Positions 16,114 to 23,780 of a DNA stretch of 34,486 bases are shown here, piece by piece. How positions within the stretch are numbered: the stretch's first letter is position 1; each line of letters begins with the position of its first letter. Location of the stretch: assembly GCA_904377845.1 (NCBI GenBank), contig CAJFGR010000048.1:1-34486 (forward strand), written 5' to 3'. This DNA comes from an uncultured Ruminococcus sp. (GTDB taxonomy: Bacteria; Bacillota; Clostridia; Lachnospirales; Lachnospiraceae). The notes under the pieces were generated by a model. That model searched no databases. It was not told the DNA's origin and worked only from the letters and a program-made list of their open reading frames with translations. Made by a program: the position numbers and the translations under genes.

Positions 16114-16443
16114 ATGAACAGGGATACGACGCCGGTGATTTTCGTTTACGCGACCGGTGATGCGGTAAAAATTGACCTTGGTGTTCAGGTCAGTGTTCAG
16201 AAAATCAGGGAACTTAACGCATACTTCCGGTCACGCTGTCACATCTTCCCGGAACCGGCAGACAGGACAAAGACAGAAGAACTCTGCAGCATATTCAGGT
16301 AGATTTACACAGATTATCTGAAAGAAAAAGAACCGGAGAAAGAAGATGCGGTTCTTGCGGAGCTTGTAAAAGATGCGGGAAAACTGCGGCAGAAGTGTAT
16401 TGAGAAAATGCCGTCGTATTTGAAAAGAGGGACGACAAATTAA
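16114..16443 (+). pseudogene. Small gene broken by an in-frame TAG
   Basis: From the ATG at 16114 the frame reads MNRDTTPVIFVYATGDAV, then IRELNAYFRSRCHIFPEPAD, to a TAG at 16300-16302. The same frame then goes on as IYTDYLKEKEPEKEDAVLAE and ends in KMPSYLKRGTTN at a TAA at 16441-16443. Codon use and amino acid content look alike on both sides, so a single nonsense mutation in a gene of about 109 codons is likely. The first ATG has no close ribosome binding site, and the frame is open further upstream, so the 5' end may also be lost. The family is not recognised. Confidence 0.55.
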
Positions 16444-16478
16444 TTTCGCAAGATTGAGTGTTTTGAGGAGGATGATTT

Positions 16479-17012
16479 ATGAGAATTACAGATATTTTTG
16501 ATGCGGTAAGAGACGGAACTTATGCGGATTTCCGGAAGTTTTATACAGGAGATCCGAATCTGTTCAATAAATATGCAGGAATGAGTCTGCTTCAATTGGC
16601 GTTTGTCAATGACCGTAATGCGGAAGAAAAGATAAAGATCATACAATTCTTAATATCTCAGGGAGCGGATGTTAACTTTACAAGCCCCAAAGATCAAAGA
16701 AATGCGCTGCATATATTTTACTTCTCTGTAATGAGACCCGATCCGCAGTATATGTTAAAAGCTACGCAGCTTCTGGTTGAGGCAGGGACCGACATAAACG
16801 GAAAAGATAAATACGGCGCGATCCCGCTTAACTATGCGATTACCGTTGTGAAGCTGCCGACCGAGGCTGCCATGCCGGTATATCAATATTTAATAGATCA
16901 CGGTTCAGATATCTGTGAAAAAGATAACTCCGGCAAAACGTGTCTTGATTATGCCAGAGAATTTTCATGGAGAAACGGTCTTGTAAGTCTGATGGAAGGA
17001 ACCGCGTCATGA
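16479..17012 (+). CDS. Ankyrin-repeat protein
   Basis: The product has 177 residues; the ATG at 16479 follows GAGGAG. Three to four ankyrin repeats are visible: AGMSLLQLAFVND with IIQFLISQGADVNF; QRNALHIFYFSV with ATQLLVEAGTDINGKDKYG; IPLNYAITVV with YQYLIDHGSDICEKDNSG; and a last KTCLDYARE. There is no signal peptide or membrane segment, so it is a cytoplasmic binding protein. Ankyrin proteins of this size are frequent immunity proteins in polymorphic toxin loci, and the gene lies among other immunity-like genes. The next gene overlaps its stop codon. Confidence 0.8.
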   Translation: MRITDIFDAVRDGTYADFRKFYTGDPNLFNKYAGMSLLQLAFVNDRNAEEKIKIIQFLISQGADVNFTSPKDQRNALHIFYFSVMRPDPQYMLKATQLLVEAGTDINGKDKYGAIPLNYAITVVKLPTEAAMPVYQYLIDHGSDICEKDNSGKTCLDYAREFSWRNGLVSLMEGTAS

Positions 17013-17548
17013 GCAGATCGGGAAGAAAAATAAAAAAATACGAGATCATTCTCTGTATTCTTGTGCTGGCAGTCATAGCGGCCGGTCTGCTGCTGCCTAA
17101 GACAGGGAATCTTGTCCTTCTGGATGAACTATGCAATGCTGCGGTCATATGGATTGCGTGTATCTGTGTGATCGCGAGGGCTTTAAGGAACAGAACCGCT
17201 CTGTCCCTTTCAGGAAAAACTGCGCGGGCGGCGGCCGTTATCATATGCATCGCTTTCGTATTCTGGTTTTCGAAAGACATAGTACTTGATCTTGCGGCAG
17301 GCCCGCAGACAGCCACATTGACAGACGTACAGGTGAGTGAAACACAGGCGCATACCGGGATCTTCTCCCATCATTATTATCTGACCGGTTCTGATCATAA
17401 TGGCGAGACGGTCCGGGCGGAGATAACAATGGAAGAGTATAACAGACTGCCGCAGGGCGGAACTGTCACGATCGAGTATTACGAACATACGCGCCGGATC
17501 GTAAAGGTGTATAAAAAAGATATGGTGGCAGATAACGAAATGTGGTAA
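17009..17548 (+). CDS. Membrane protein, three TM segments
   Basis: The product has 179 residues. Its ATG at 17009 overlaps the stop of the ankyrin gene (ATGA), with GGAAGGAA upstream inside that gene. Membrane segments lie at about 11-29 (IILCILVLAVIAAGLLL), 36-58 (ELCNAAVIWIACICVIARAL) and 73-93 (AAAVIICIAFVFWFSKDIVL). An extracytoplasmic domain of about 75 residues follows (FSHHYYLTGSDHNGETVRAE). Function unknown. Tight coupling to the ankyrin protein suggests that the two work together. Confidence 0.7.
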   Translation: MSRSGRKIKKYEIILCILVLAVIAAGLLLPKTGNLVLLDELCNAAVIWIACICVIARALRNRTALSLSGKTARAAAVIICIAFVFWFSKDIVLDLAAGPQTATLTDVQVSETQAHTGIFSHHYYLTGSDHNGETVRAEITMEEYNRLPQGGTVTIEYYEHTRRIVKVYKKDMVADNEMW

Positions 17549-17559
17549 AATAGCCCTGT

Positions 17560-17575
17560 TGAGCATATGTGCTCA
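17560..17575. promoter_or_regulatory. TGAGCA-N4-TGCTCA palindrome before the hydratase gene
   Basis: A perfect 6-bp inverted repeat around TATG lies 12 bases after the previous stop and 74 bases before the hydratase start. TG-G-TAAAAT at 17543-17551 is a possible extended -10 just before it, without a convincing -35. The rest of 17549-17648 is loosely repetitive (GTATG, GCATG) and holds no gene. Confidence 0.35.
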
Positions 17576-17648
17576 TGCTGCATGGTATGTTCATAGTGTA
17601 TGGCACGCTCACATTGCATGAAGTATACGATTCAAGAAGGAGGACTAC

Positions 17649-19916
17649 ATGATCAAATTATATGACAACGGCGTCTATCTCTTAAACGGCACCGAGATTG
17701 TGGAAGATACAGGAAATGTACAGGTTCCGCTTTCCAAGGAAGAAGCTGCGAAGAATACGATGGCATACGGCATCTTAAACGCGCATAACACTTCCGGAAA
17801 TATGAAGAATCTGCAGATTAAATTTGACAAGCTGACATCCCACGATATCACATTTGTAGGCATTATTCAGACAGCACGTGCTTCGGGTCTTCAGAAATTC
17901 CCGATCCCCTATGTGCTGACAAACTGCCATAACAGCCTCTGTGCAGTAGGCGGTACGATCAATGAAGATGACCATATGTTCGGACTGACCTGCGCGAAGA
18001 AATACGGCGGCGTCTATGTTCCGCCTCATCAGGCAGTCATCCATCAGTTTGCCCGTGAGATGCTGGCAGGCGGAGGAAAGATGATCCTTGGTTCTGACAG
18101 CCACACCCGTTACGGCGCTCTTGGAACAATGGCCATGGGCGAGGGCGGACCGGAGCTTGTAAAGCAGCTTCTCAATAAGACATATGATATCAAGATGCCG
18201 GGCGTGATAGCAATCTATCTTGACGGCGAGCCGATGAAAGGCGTCGGACCGCAGGATGTTGCACTTGCTATTATTGGCGCGGTATTTAAAAATGGCTATG
18301 TAAACAATAAAGTGATGGAGTTCGTCGGACCGGGCGTGAAGAAGCTGAGCGCAGACTTCCGTATCGGTGTTGACGTTATGACCACAGAGACGACCTGCCT
18401 GTCCTCGATCTGGACGACAGATGAGAAGATCGAGGAGTTCTACGAGATCCACGGCAGAAGAGGAGATTACAAAGAACTGAATCCGGGAGCCTGTACATAT
18501 TATGACGGCTGCGTATATGTGAACTTAAGCGAGATCAAACCGATGATCGCTATGCCGTTCCATCCGAGCAATGTCTACACCATTGACGAGGTAAATGCCA
18601 ACCTGAAAGATATTCTTCACGATGTGGAGCAGAAGGCACTTGTAAGTCTTGACGGCGCGGTAGAGTATTCACTTCAGGATAAGATCCGCGATGGCAAGCT
18701 CTATGTAGAGCAGGGCATCATCGCAGGATGCGCAGGCGGCGGTTTTGAAAATATCTGCGCGGCAGCAGATATTATCAAAGGACACAATATAGGTTCTGAT
18801 GCATTTACATTCAGCGTATATCCGGCAAGTATGCCGATCTATATGGAACTGGTGAAGAACGGAGCAGTGGCTGACCTTATGGAGGCAGGAACAGTTGTGA
18901 AGACTGCATTCTGCGGACCGTGCTTCGGTGCGGGAGACACACCGGCGAATAACGCATTCTCCATCCGCCATACAACGAGAAACTTCCCGAACCGTGAGGG
19001 AAGCAAGCTTCAGAGCGGACAGATCTCCTCTGTAGCTCTTATGGATGCACGTTCCATCGCGGCTACGGCGGCAAACAAAGGTTACCTCACACCGGCGACA
19101 GCGATGGATGTGGAGTACAAAGGACAGAAATATCACTTTGACAGCAATATTTATGCAAACCGTGTATTTGACAGCCACGGTGTGGCAGATCCGAGCGTGG
19201 AGATCCAGTTCGGACCGAATATCAAAGACTGGCCGGAGATGTCAGCGCTGCCGGAGAACCTGATCGTGAAAGTAGTATCCGAGATTCACGATCCGGTTAC
19301 AACAACAGACGAGCTCATCCCGTCAGGTGAGACTTCCTCTTACCGTTCCAATCCGCTGGGACTTGCAGAGTTCGCGCTCTCAAGAAAGGATCCGGCATAT
19401 GTGGGACGCGCGAAAGAAGTACAGAAAGCACAGAAAGCGATCGAAGCAGGAAACTGTCCGCTTGATGTGCTGGAAGAACTGAAACCGGTAATGGCGACAA
19501 TCCAGAAGACATATCCGGAAGTGGGCAAAGGAAATATCGGCGTCGGAAGTACGATCTTCGCAGTGAAGCCGGGAGACGGATCCGCACGTGAACAGGCTGC
19601 ATCCTGCCAGAAGGTACTGGGCGGCTGGGCAAATATTGCCATTGAATATGCTACAAAGCGTTACCGTTCCAACCTCATCAACTGGGGAATGCTTCCGTTC
19701 CTGACAGACGCAGACCATGAGCATCTGCCGTTCAAGAACGGTGACTATATCTTCGTGCCGGACGTGAGAAAGGCGGTTGAAGAAAAAGCAGACGTCATCA
19801 AGGCTTATGTAGTGGGCGACGACCTCAAAGAGATCGATCTGAGACTGGGCGACCTGACAGATGCAGAGAGACAGATCATACTGGACGGATGCCTGATCAA
19901 TTACTATAAAGCATAG
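17649..19916 (+). CDS. Aconitase-family hydratase, YbhJ type
   Basis: The product has 755 residues; the ATG at 17649 follows AAGGAGGA. It belongs to the aconitase superfamily: Cys361 in [11 protein letters not shown] and Cys422 and Cys425 in [10 protein letters not shown] are at the places of the three ligands of the 4Fe-4S cluster. [19 protein letters not shown] is the usual active-site motif. The swivelling C-terminal domain carries [17 protein letters not shown]. Length and sequence fit the E. coli YbhJ group (753 residues) better than citric-cycle aconitase (about 890) or the two-subunit LeuCD. Such proteins are predicted to hydrate and dehydrate a tri- or dicarboxylic acid; the true substrate is not known to me. 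No citrate synthase or isocitrate dehydrogenase is nearby. Confidence 0.8.
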   Translation: MIKLYDNGVYLLNGTEIVEDTGNVQVPLSKEEAAKNTMAYGILNAHNTSGNMKNLQIKFDKLTSHDITFVGIIQTARASGLQKFPIPYVLTNCHNSLCAVGGTINEDDHMFGLTCAKKYGGVYVPPHQAVIHQFAREMLAGGGKMILGSDSHTRYGALGTMAMGEGGPELVKQLLNKTYDIKMPGVIAIYLDGEPMKGVGPQDVALAIIGAVFKNGYVNNKVMEFVGPGVKKLSADFRIGVDVMTTETTCLSSIWTTDEKIEEFYEIHGRRGDYKELNPGACTYYDGCVYVNLSEIKPMIAMPFHPSNVYTIDEVNANLKDILHDVEQKALVSLDGAVEYSLQDKIRDGKLYVEQGIIAGCAGGGFENICAAADIIKGHNIGSDAFTFSVYPASMPIYMELVKNGAVADLMEAGTVVKTAFCGPCFGAGDTPANNAFSIRHTTRNFPNREGSKLQSGQISSVALMDARSIAATAANKGYLTPATAMDVEYKGQKYHFDSNIYANRVFDSHGVADPSVEIQFGPNIKDWPEMSALPENLIVKVVSEIHDPVTTTDELIPSGETSSYRSNPLGLAEFALSRKDPAYVGRAKEVQKAQKAIEAGNCPLDVLEELKPVMATIQKTYPEVGKGNIGVGSTIFAVKPGDGSAREQAASCQKVLGGWANIAIEYATKRYRSNLINWGMLPFLTDADHEHLPFKNGDYIFVPDVRKAVEEKADVIKAYVVGDDLKEIDLRLGDLTDAERQIILDGCLINYYKA

Positions 19917-19918
19917 AT

Positions 19919-20291
19919 ATAAATTCGTGTTTGTCGGGGAGAACTTCCTGTAGCAGAACGTCCGAAAACCAGGCAGATACAGTGAGGTGACTCACATATA
20001 CGGGACGGGCGGGGAGGGAATGCTCCCGGTTCCGGTTACGGAACGTAAGACTAAGTAACAAGCCTGTGATACGGCTAAATACAGATCAATCAGATGCAGA
20101 ACTCGTTTCACTCAGACAACTGCATCTGATCGATCAACGCCGTATCGCAGGCTTTAACTTAGTCTAACATTCCTTCACAGTCACCGTCTGCATTCCCTCC
20201 CCGCCCGCCCCGGAAAGTGCATCAATAGGGCTGTATCCGTCTGATTTTCTGTGTTCATCCGCCAGAAAGTATCTCCCCGGCAATCACGAAG
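19919..20291. repeat. Giant imperfect palindrome 1 (about 370 nt)
   Basis: Almost the whole stretch folds back on itself around 20110. Matches from the centre outward are ATCAGATGCAG (20089-20099) with 20120-20130, perfect; 20060-20075 with 20139-20154, one mismatch in 16; GACTAAGT (20049-20056) with 20157-20164, perfect; 20002-20023 with 20190-20211, one mismatch in 22 over a G-rich stretch; GATACAG near 19975; and CGGGGAGA near 19936 with TCTCCCCG near 20272. Most arm differences I checked are transitions. No gene is seen. The left end starts 3 bases after the hydratase stop. It could be a structured RNA, a palindromic mobile element or an oversized terminator. Confidence 0.75.
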
Positions 20292-20299
20292 TTTACAGA

Positions 20300-20353
20300 A
20301 AACCGGTCGAAATGATGAACTTTGTCGACTAAGTTTATCACTTCGACCGGTTT
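20300..20353. repeat. 54-nt imperfect palindrome 2
   Basis: It runs from AAACCGGTCGAA to TTCGACCGGTTT and is centred on GTCGAC (20324-20329). Three positions per arm differ, two of them by transitions; all others pair. It sits between the two giant palindromes. Confidence 0.8.
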
Positions 20354-20354
20354 G

Positions 20355-20667
20355 TATGAGTGCTTGTTGAAAGGATGACGCTGCAGCGGAAGAAATTGTA
20401 CTGACCGGATACGACAGCAGAAAAAGAAGATACTGCATAAGCTGTGCATCGGCATGGAGCGTTCCGAATACACCTCGTTCTCCATGTTAGCGATATTTAA
20501 ATGTGAGTTCCAATGGACGAGCATTTTGATATCGCGTTACATGGATTCGAGGGGATGAGGTAAAGCGGGCCGGCACAGCGTTGCAGTATCTTCTTTTTCT
20601 GCGTCCGCTATTCGATTATTATATCTTTGCTGCTGCAGCGTTATCTATTAAACAAACACGAATTTAT
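20355..20667. repeat. Giant imperfect palindrome 3 (about 310 nt)
   Basis: The stretch folds back around 20510. The core is a perfect 21-nt match between 20417-20437 (GCAGAAAAAGAAGATACTGC and one more base) and 20582-20602. Further pairs are CGCTGCAGC near 20380 with GCTGCAGCG near 20632, and CGATAT near 20491 with ATATCG near 20529. The last 16 bases (20652-20667) are the exact reverse complement of 19919-19934 at the far left of palindrome 1, so the whole 750-base block has perfect inverted ends. It stops 1 base before the glgD stop codon. No gene is seen in it; short minus-strand frames here are not coding-like. Confidence 0.75.
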
Positions 20668-20668
20668 C

Positions 20669-21793
20669 TTACAGAGTATCGCCGCGTTTTACGTATCCCG
20701 GTTTGCTCGGGTCAGCGATGACTCTCTTGCCGCGGATCAGTCTTGCGTGTTTGTCTACCATCATGTTTTCAACATGAACACCTTTGCCTATAACAACGTC
20801 AGCAGAGATTACACAGTTCTTAACGACTGCGCCCGGTTTGATGACACAGCCTCGTCCGATGATGGAGTTCTCAATCTCACCGTCGATCAGACAGCCGTTA
20901 GATACAACAGAGGAAGTTACTTTGCTGTCGGCAAAATACTGTGTCGGGCAGGAATCATTTGTACGGGTGTATACCGGCCACTCATCGTCAAACAGATTCA
21001 TTGCATTTTTCAGATCGATCAGAGCCATATTAGCATCGTAGTAGCTCTTGAAATCTGTGATCGCTGCAAAATATCCTTTATGAGGAACAGCACGGATGTC
21101 GAGTTCTTCACATTCTTCATCAATGATATCGGCAAATGTATACATGGATGATGTCTTATGAGCTTTATTTACCAGTTCAAGGAACAGCTCTTTTGTCATT
21201 ACATATGTATCCATGAAGATATTTCTGTTCTTTGCATTTCCGCGGTTCGGCTCGATAGAAAGTACGCCTTTCTGTTTATTGATATTCAGTGTATCGCAGG
21301 CAAGGAACGCATCTTTTGCGTTATCAACAGCGTGATACATCATAGAAATATCTGCGCCTGAGTCGATGTGTGCCTGAATAAAATCACTGTAGTCGGCCGT
21401 GTAGATCATGTAGCTCGGTGCAATGACAACATAAGGCTGGGTCATTCTCTCAATGCAGTTCATATTCTCGATGTAAGCCTGGATATCTGTACTGTAGATA
21501 TCCCCAACCTGAGAGAACTTTGTGTACATGATGCTCAGTTTGCCTCGTTTGGAGTTGATATTATAGTGACGTCCTGTGCCGAGGTGCTCGGTCAGGGAAC
21601 GGGGTTTCCTGCGCACATAAACCTGAATATTGTCAATACCGCTGTTGCTCATATTAGAGATCGGGAAATCAATGATACGGTATCTGCCGAGGAATGAGAA
21701 TGCTCCTACAGGACGGTATTCCTGAAGGCCTTCTACCTTAATGTGATTTCCGGCAAAATTAATAATTCCGAATGCCTTATTCATATTATTCAT
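20669..21793 (-). CDS. glgD: Glucose-1-phosphate adenylyltransferase subunit GlgD
   Basis: The 374-residue protein is the GlgD-type partner of ADP-glucose pyrophosphorylase. It keeps the nucleotidyltransferase fold ([18 protein letters not shown]) and the C-terminal left-handed beta-helix ([20 protein letters not shown]). It lacks the GGRGSRL phosphate loop at the N-terminus ([13 protein letters not shown] instead), and the SGDH metal site of GlgC is replaced by APSYM. In Firmicutes such subunits are poorly active alone and raise the activity of GlgC in a mixed tetramer, giving ADP-glucose for glycogen synthesis. The start at 21793 overlaps the glgC stop by 8 bases, so they form one operon with coupled translation. 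It converges on the palindromic block. Confidence 0.93.
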   Translation of the reverse strand: MNNMNKAFGIINFAGNHIKVEGLQEYRPVGAFSFLGRYRIIDFPISNMSNSGIDNIQVYVRRKPRSLTEHLGTGRHYNINSKRGKLSIMYTKFSQVGDIYSTDIQAYIENMNCIERMTQPYVVIAPSYMIYTADYSDFIQAHIDSGADISMMYHAVDNAKDAFLACDTLNINKQKGVLSIEPNRGNAKNRNIFMDTYVMTKELFLELVNKAHKTSSMYTFADIIDEECEELDIRAVPHKGYFAAITDFKSYYDANMALIDLKNAMNLFDDEWPVYTRTNDSCPTQYFADSKVTSSVVSNGCLIDGEIENSIIGRGCVIKPGAVVKNCVISADVVIGKGVHVENMMVDKHARLIRGKRVIADPSKPGYVKRGDTL

Positions 21794-22925
21794 CCCCCTT
21801 TACACGTTTTGCAACAAGTTCAATGTTTTCGCTGTCAGCACTTCCTACTACTGCATTTTTGCCGATCTTAATGCCGTCAGCAACAAGGGCACGTGTGACT
21901 ACTGCTCCTGCGGCCACCTCTGCGCCCGGCATCAGTACACTGTCGATCACCTTGGCACCTGCTGCAACCTTAGAATTTGTGAACAGTACAGAGTTCTTGA
22001 CTTCGCCGTCTACTACGCAGCCCTGTGTGATAAATGCTTTTTCAATCGTGGCGTCAGAACCGATATACTGCGGCAATGCAGTAACATCTTCTGTATAGAT
22101 CTTCCAGGTAGGATCATGGAGATCAAGCTCATTGTTTTTACTGAGCAGATCCATATTTGCCTCCCAGAGGGAATCGATTGTTCCAACATCTTTCCAGTAG
22201 CCTTTATATTTGTAAGCGAAGACATTTTTGCCTTCATTTAAGAGAGTCGGGATAATATCTTTACCAAAGTCGTGTGAAGAATCCGGATCTTTCATATCTG
22301 CAAGAAGCATCTTCCTCAGTGTCTTCCAGTTGAAGATATAGATACCCATTGATGCAAGGTTGCTCTTCGGATGCTCCGGTTTCTCTTCGAATTCGATGAT
22401 GCGGCCCGTTTCGTTTGTATTCATGATACCGAAACGGCTTGCCTCTTTCATCGGAACTTCGATGACTGCGATTGTAGCATCAGACTGGCACTCTTTGTGA
22501 TAATCCAGCATCTTTGCGTAATTCATCTTGTAGATGTGGTCGCCGGAGAGAATCAGAAGATACTCCGGTGAGTATGTATCGATGAAATCGATATTCTGTG
22601 AAATTGCATCAGCAGTTCCTCTGTATACATCCAGATCCGCATCGGATTTCTCACGCGGCGGGAGTACGTATACACCGCTGTCTTTTGCATCAAGACCCCA
22701 GCGGCGTCCTGCAGCCACATAGCTGTTGAGAAGAACAGATTCATACTGCGTTAATACGCCGACAACATCAATACCACTGTTTGCACAGTTACTGAGCGGG
22801 AAATCGATGATGCGGTATTTTCCGCCATATGAAACAGCCGGTTTCGCAACTTTTTTCGTCAGCTCATGCAGACGTGAGCCGCGGCCGCCAGCTAAAATCA
22901 TAGCTAACATATTATTTTGTTTCAT
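21786..22925 (-). CDS. glgC: Glucose-1-phosphate adenylyltransferase catalytic subunit GlgC
   Basis: The 379-residue protein has the full set of ADP-glucose pyrophosphorylase motifs: [20 protein letters not shown] (phosphate loop and Lys), [39 protein letters not shown] with the catalytic Asp, IIEFEEKP with the sugar-phosphate Lys, and a C-terminal beta-helix. It makes ADP-glucose from glucose-1-phosphate and ATP, the committed step of bacterial glycogen synthesis. Start at 22925 behind GTGAGGG. It is the first gene of the glgC-glgD operon; no glycogen synthase or branching enzyme gene is in the window. Confidence 0.95.
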   Translation of the reverse strand: MKQNNMLAMILAGGRGSRLHELTKKVAKPAVSYGGKYRIIDFPLSNCANSGIDVVGVLTQYESVLLNSYVAAGRRWGLDAKDSGVYVLPPREKSDADLDVYRGTADAISQNIDFIDTYSPEYLLILSGDHIYKMNYAKMLDYHKECQSDATIAVIEVPMKEASRFGIMNTNETGRIIEFEEKPEHPKSNLASMGIYIFNWKTLRKMLLADMKDPDSSHDFGKDIIPTLLNEGKNVFAYKYKGYWKDVGTIDSLWEANMDLLSKNNELDLHDPTWKIYTEDVTALPQYIGSDATIEKAFITQGCVVDGEVKNSVLFTNSKVAAGAKVIDSVLMPGAEVAAGAVVTRALVADGIKIGKNAVVGSADSENIELVAKRVKGDE

Positions 22926-22958
22926 AATGAGCCCTCACTTTCATTCTTACTGTTTTTT

Positions 22959-22987
22959 ATTATAACGTCCTTTATAGAAATTTTCTA
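22959..22987 (-). promoter_or_regulatory. Promoter of glgCD
   Basis: On the minus strand TAGAAA (22987-22982), a 17-nt spacer and a consensus TATAAT (22964-22959), 33 bases before the glgC start. The -10 is perfect; the -35 matches 3 to 4 of 6 positions. Confidence 0.6.
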
Positions 22988-23076
22988 CAATTTTGTTTAA
23001 AAAAGAAGAAAATAAAATGAAAAATATGGGAAAAACTCATAAAGATAAATTGTATCAGGAAATAACCATAGTAAAT

Positions 23077-23110
23077 CATATGAAAAAGAAGGACATATGA
23101 AAAAGAAAGA
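23077..23110 (+). repeat. Tandem 17-bp repeat with a 12-codon reading frame
   Basis: CATATGAAAAAGAAGGA is followed at once by a copy with one change. The second copy starts a 12-codon frame (23097-23135, MKKKDRAPVRRL) with AAGGAC upstream, followed by the hairpin at 23145. The rest of 22988-23200 holds no larger gene. Whether the peptide is made is unknown. Confidence 0.4.
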
Positions 23111-23144
23111 CAGAGCGCCTGTCCGGCGGCTTTAAATTATTGAG

Positions 23145-23183
23145 AAAAAAACTTCCGATTTTATATAATCCGGAAGTTTTTCT
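23145..23183 (+). terminator. Rho-independent terminator
   Basis: AAAAACTTCCG pairs with CGGAAGTTTTT around an AT-rich loop, with one bulged G, and ends in TTTTTCTTTT. No known gene ends just before it on the plus strand, so it would terminate a short transcript starting in 22990-23100 or insulate the MarR operon. Confidence 0.7.
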
Positions 23184-23200
23184 TTTGTGCATTTTGATGA

Positions 23201-23229
23201 TTGACAATAATTTTAAATCTCTATACTAT
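23201..23229 (+). promoter_or_regulatory. Promoter of the MarR-ABC operon
   Basis: Consensus TTGACA (23201-23206), a 17-nt spacer and TACTAT (23224-23229). It is the best sigma-A promoter in the window. Confidence 0.85.
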
Positions 23230-23230
23230 A

Positions 23231-23248
23231 TTGTTAGTTACCGAACAA
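23231..23248 (+). promoter_or_regulatory. Candidate MarR operator
   Basis: TTGTTAGTTACCGAACAA is an 18-bp palindrome (arms TTGTT.G and C.AACAA) just after the -10 box, the usual place for a MarR repressor site. Flanking ATA/TAT extends the symmetry. Autoregulation by the gene that follows is the natural reading. Confidence 0.6.
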
Positions 23249-23282
23249 ATATTCTTGAACATTGAAAGGATGTGTGACAGTA

Positions 23283-23780
23283 ATGTGCGGCAGTGATAAC
23301 AGTGAGAAACCTGACTGCAGTCATGATGTCGGAAGGCTGATTAACACGCTTTCCCACCAGCTGAAGCGGCAGATGTGCGTTCAGGAGGAAGAGGACAGTC
23401 TGACTACCAATATGCAGCGGCTCGTCCTGCATTATATTCTTTTTCAGTCACTGCAGAGAGATATCTACCAAAAGGATGTGGAGAAAGAATTTCAGATCCG
23501 GAGGTCTACTGCCACAGGCACGCTCCAGATTCTGGAGAAAAACGGATTTATCACGCGTGAACCGGTGAAACAGGATGCACGTCTGAAGAAATTGATGCCC
23601 ACGGAAAAAGCAAAAGGAGTGCGGCAGCATATTCTGGATAATATCCGTTATATCGAGGAGCTCCTTGCTAAGGACATACCGGAAGAAAAGCTGGCTGTCT
23701 GCAGGGAAGTGCTGGAACAGATGTCCGAGAATTTGTCGGTAGATGAAAAAAGGAGAGAGGAGATAACAGACCATGAATAG
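23283..23780 (+). CDS. MarR-family transcriptional regulator
   Basis: The product has 165 residues. The ATG at 23283 has AAAGGATG upstream; the frame is open from a TTG at 23262 without a site. A winged helix-turn-helix is seen at about residues 50-115: QRDIYQKDVEKEFQIRRSTA (recognition region), then TGTLQILEKNGFITREPVKQ and DARLKKLMPTEKAK (wing). The dimerising helices flank it. Such repressors often control exporters and lose DNA binding on ligand contact. It overlaps the first exporter gene by 8 bases, and a palindrome overlies its own promoter. The inducing compound is unknown. Confidence 0.88.
   Translation: MCGSDNSEKPDCSHDVGRLINTLSHQLKRQMCVQEEEDSLTTNMQRLVLHYILFQSLQRDIYQKDVEKEFQIRRSTATGTLQILEKNGFITREPVKQDARLKKLMPTEKAKGVRQHILDNIRYIEELLAKDIPEEKLAVCREVLEQMSENLSVDEKRREEITDHE

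Noticed and set aside
17576-17640. Loose GCATG/GTATG repeats before the hydratase gene
   Set aside because: Unit length and spacing are irregular, so neither a CRISPR nor an iteron array can be supported. No CRISPR array is seen anywhere in the window.
20181-20524. Two minus-strand frames of 85 and 89 residues inside the palindromic block
   Set aside because: They have no ribosome binding site and cross the palindrome arms; composition is not protein-like.
19917-20668. Reading the palindromic block as an ordinary insertion sequence
   Set aside because: It has inverted ends but no transposase-like frame, and the interior itself is palindromic, which simple IS elements are not. A non-autonomous element remains possible.
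20627-21151. 174-residue plus-strand frame
   Set aside because: Antisense to glgD, which matches its family over full length.
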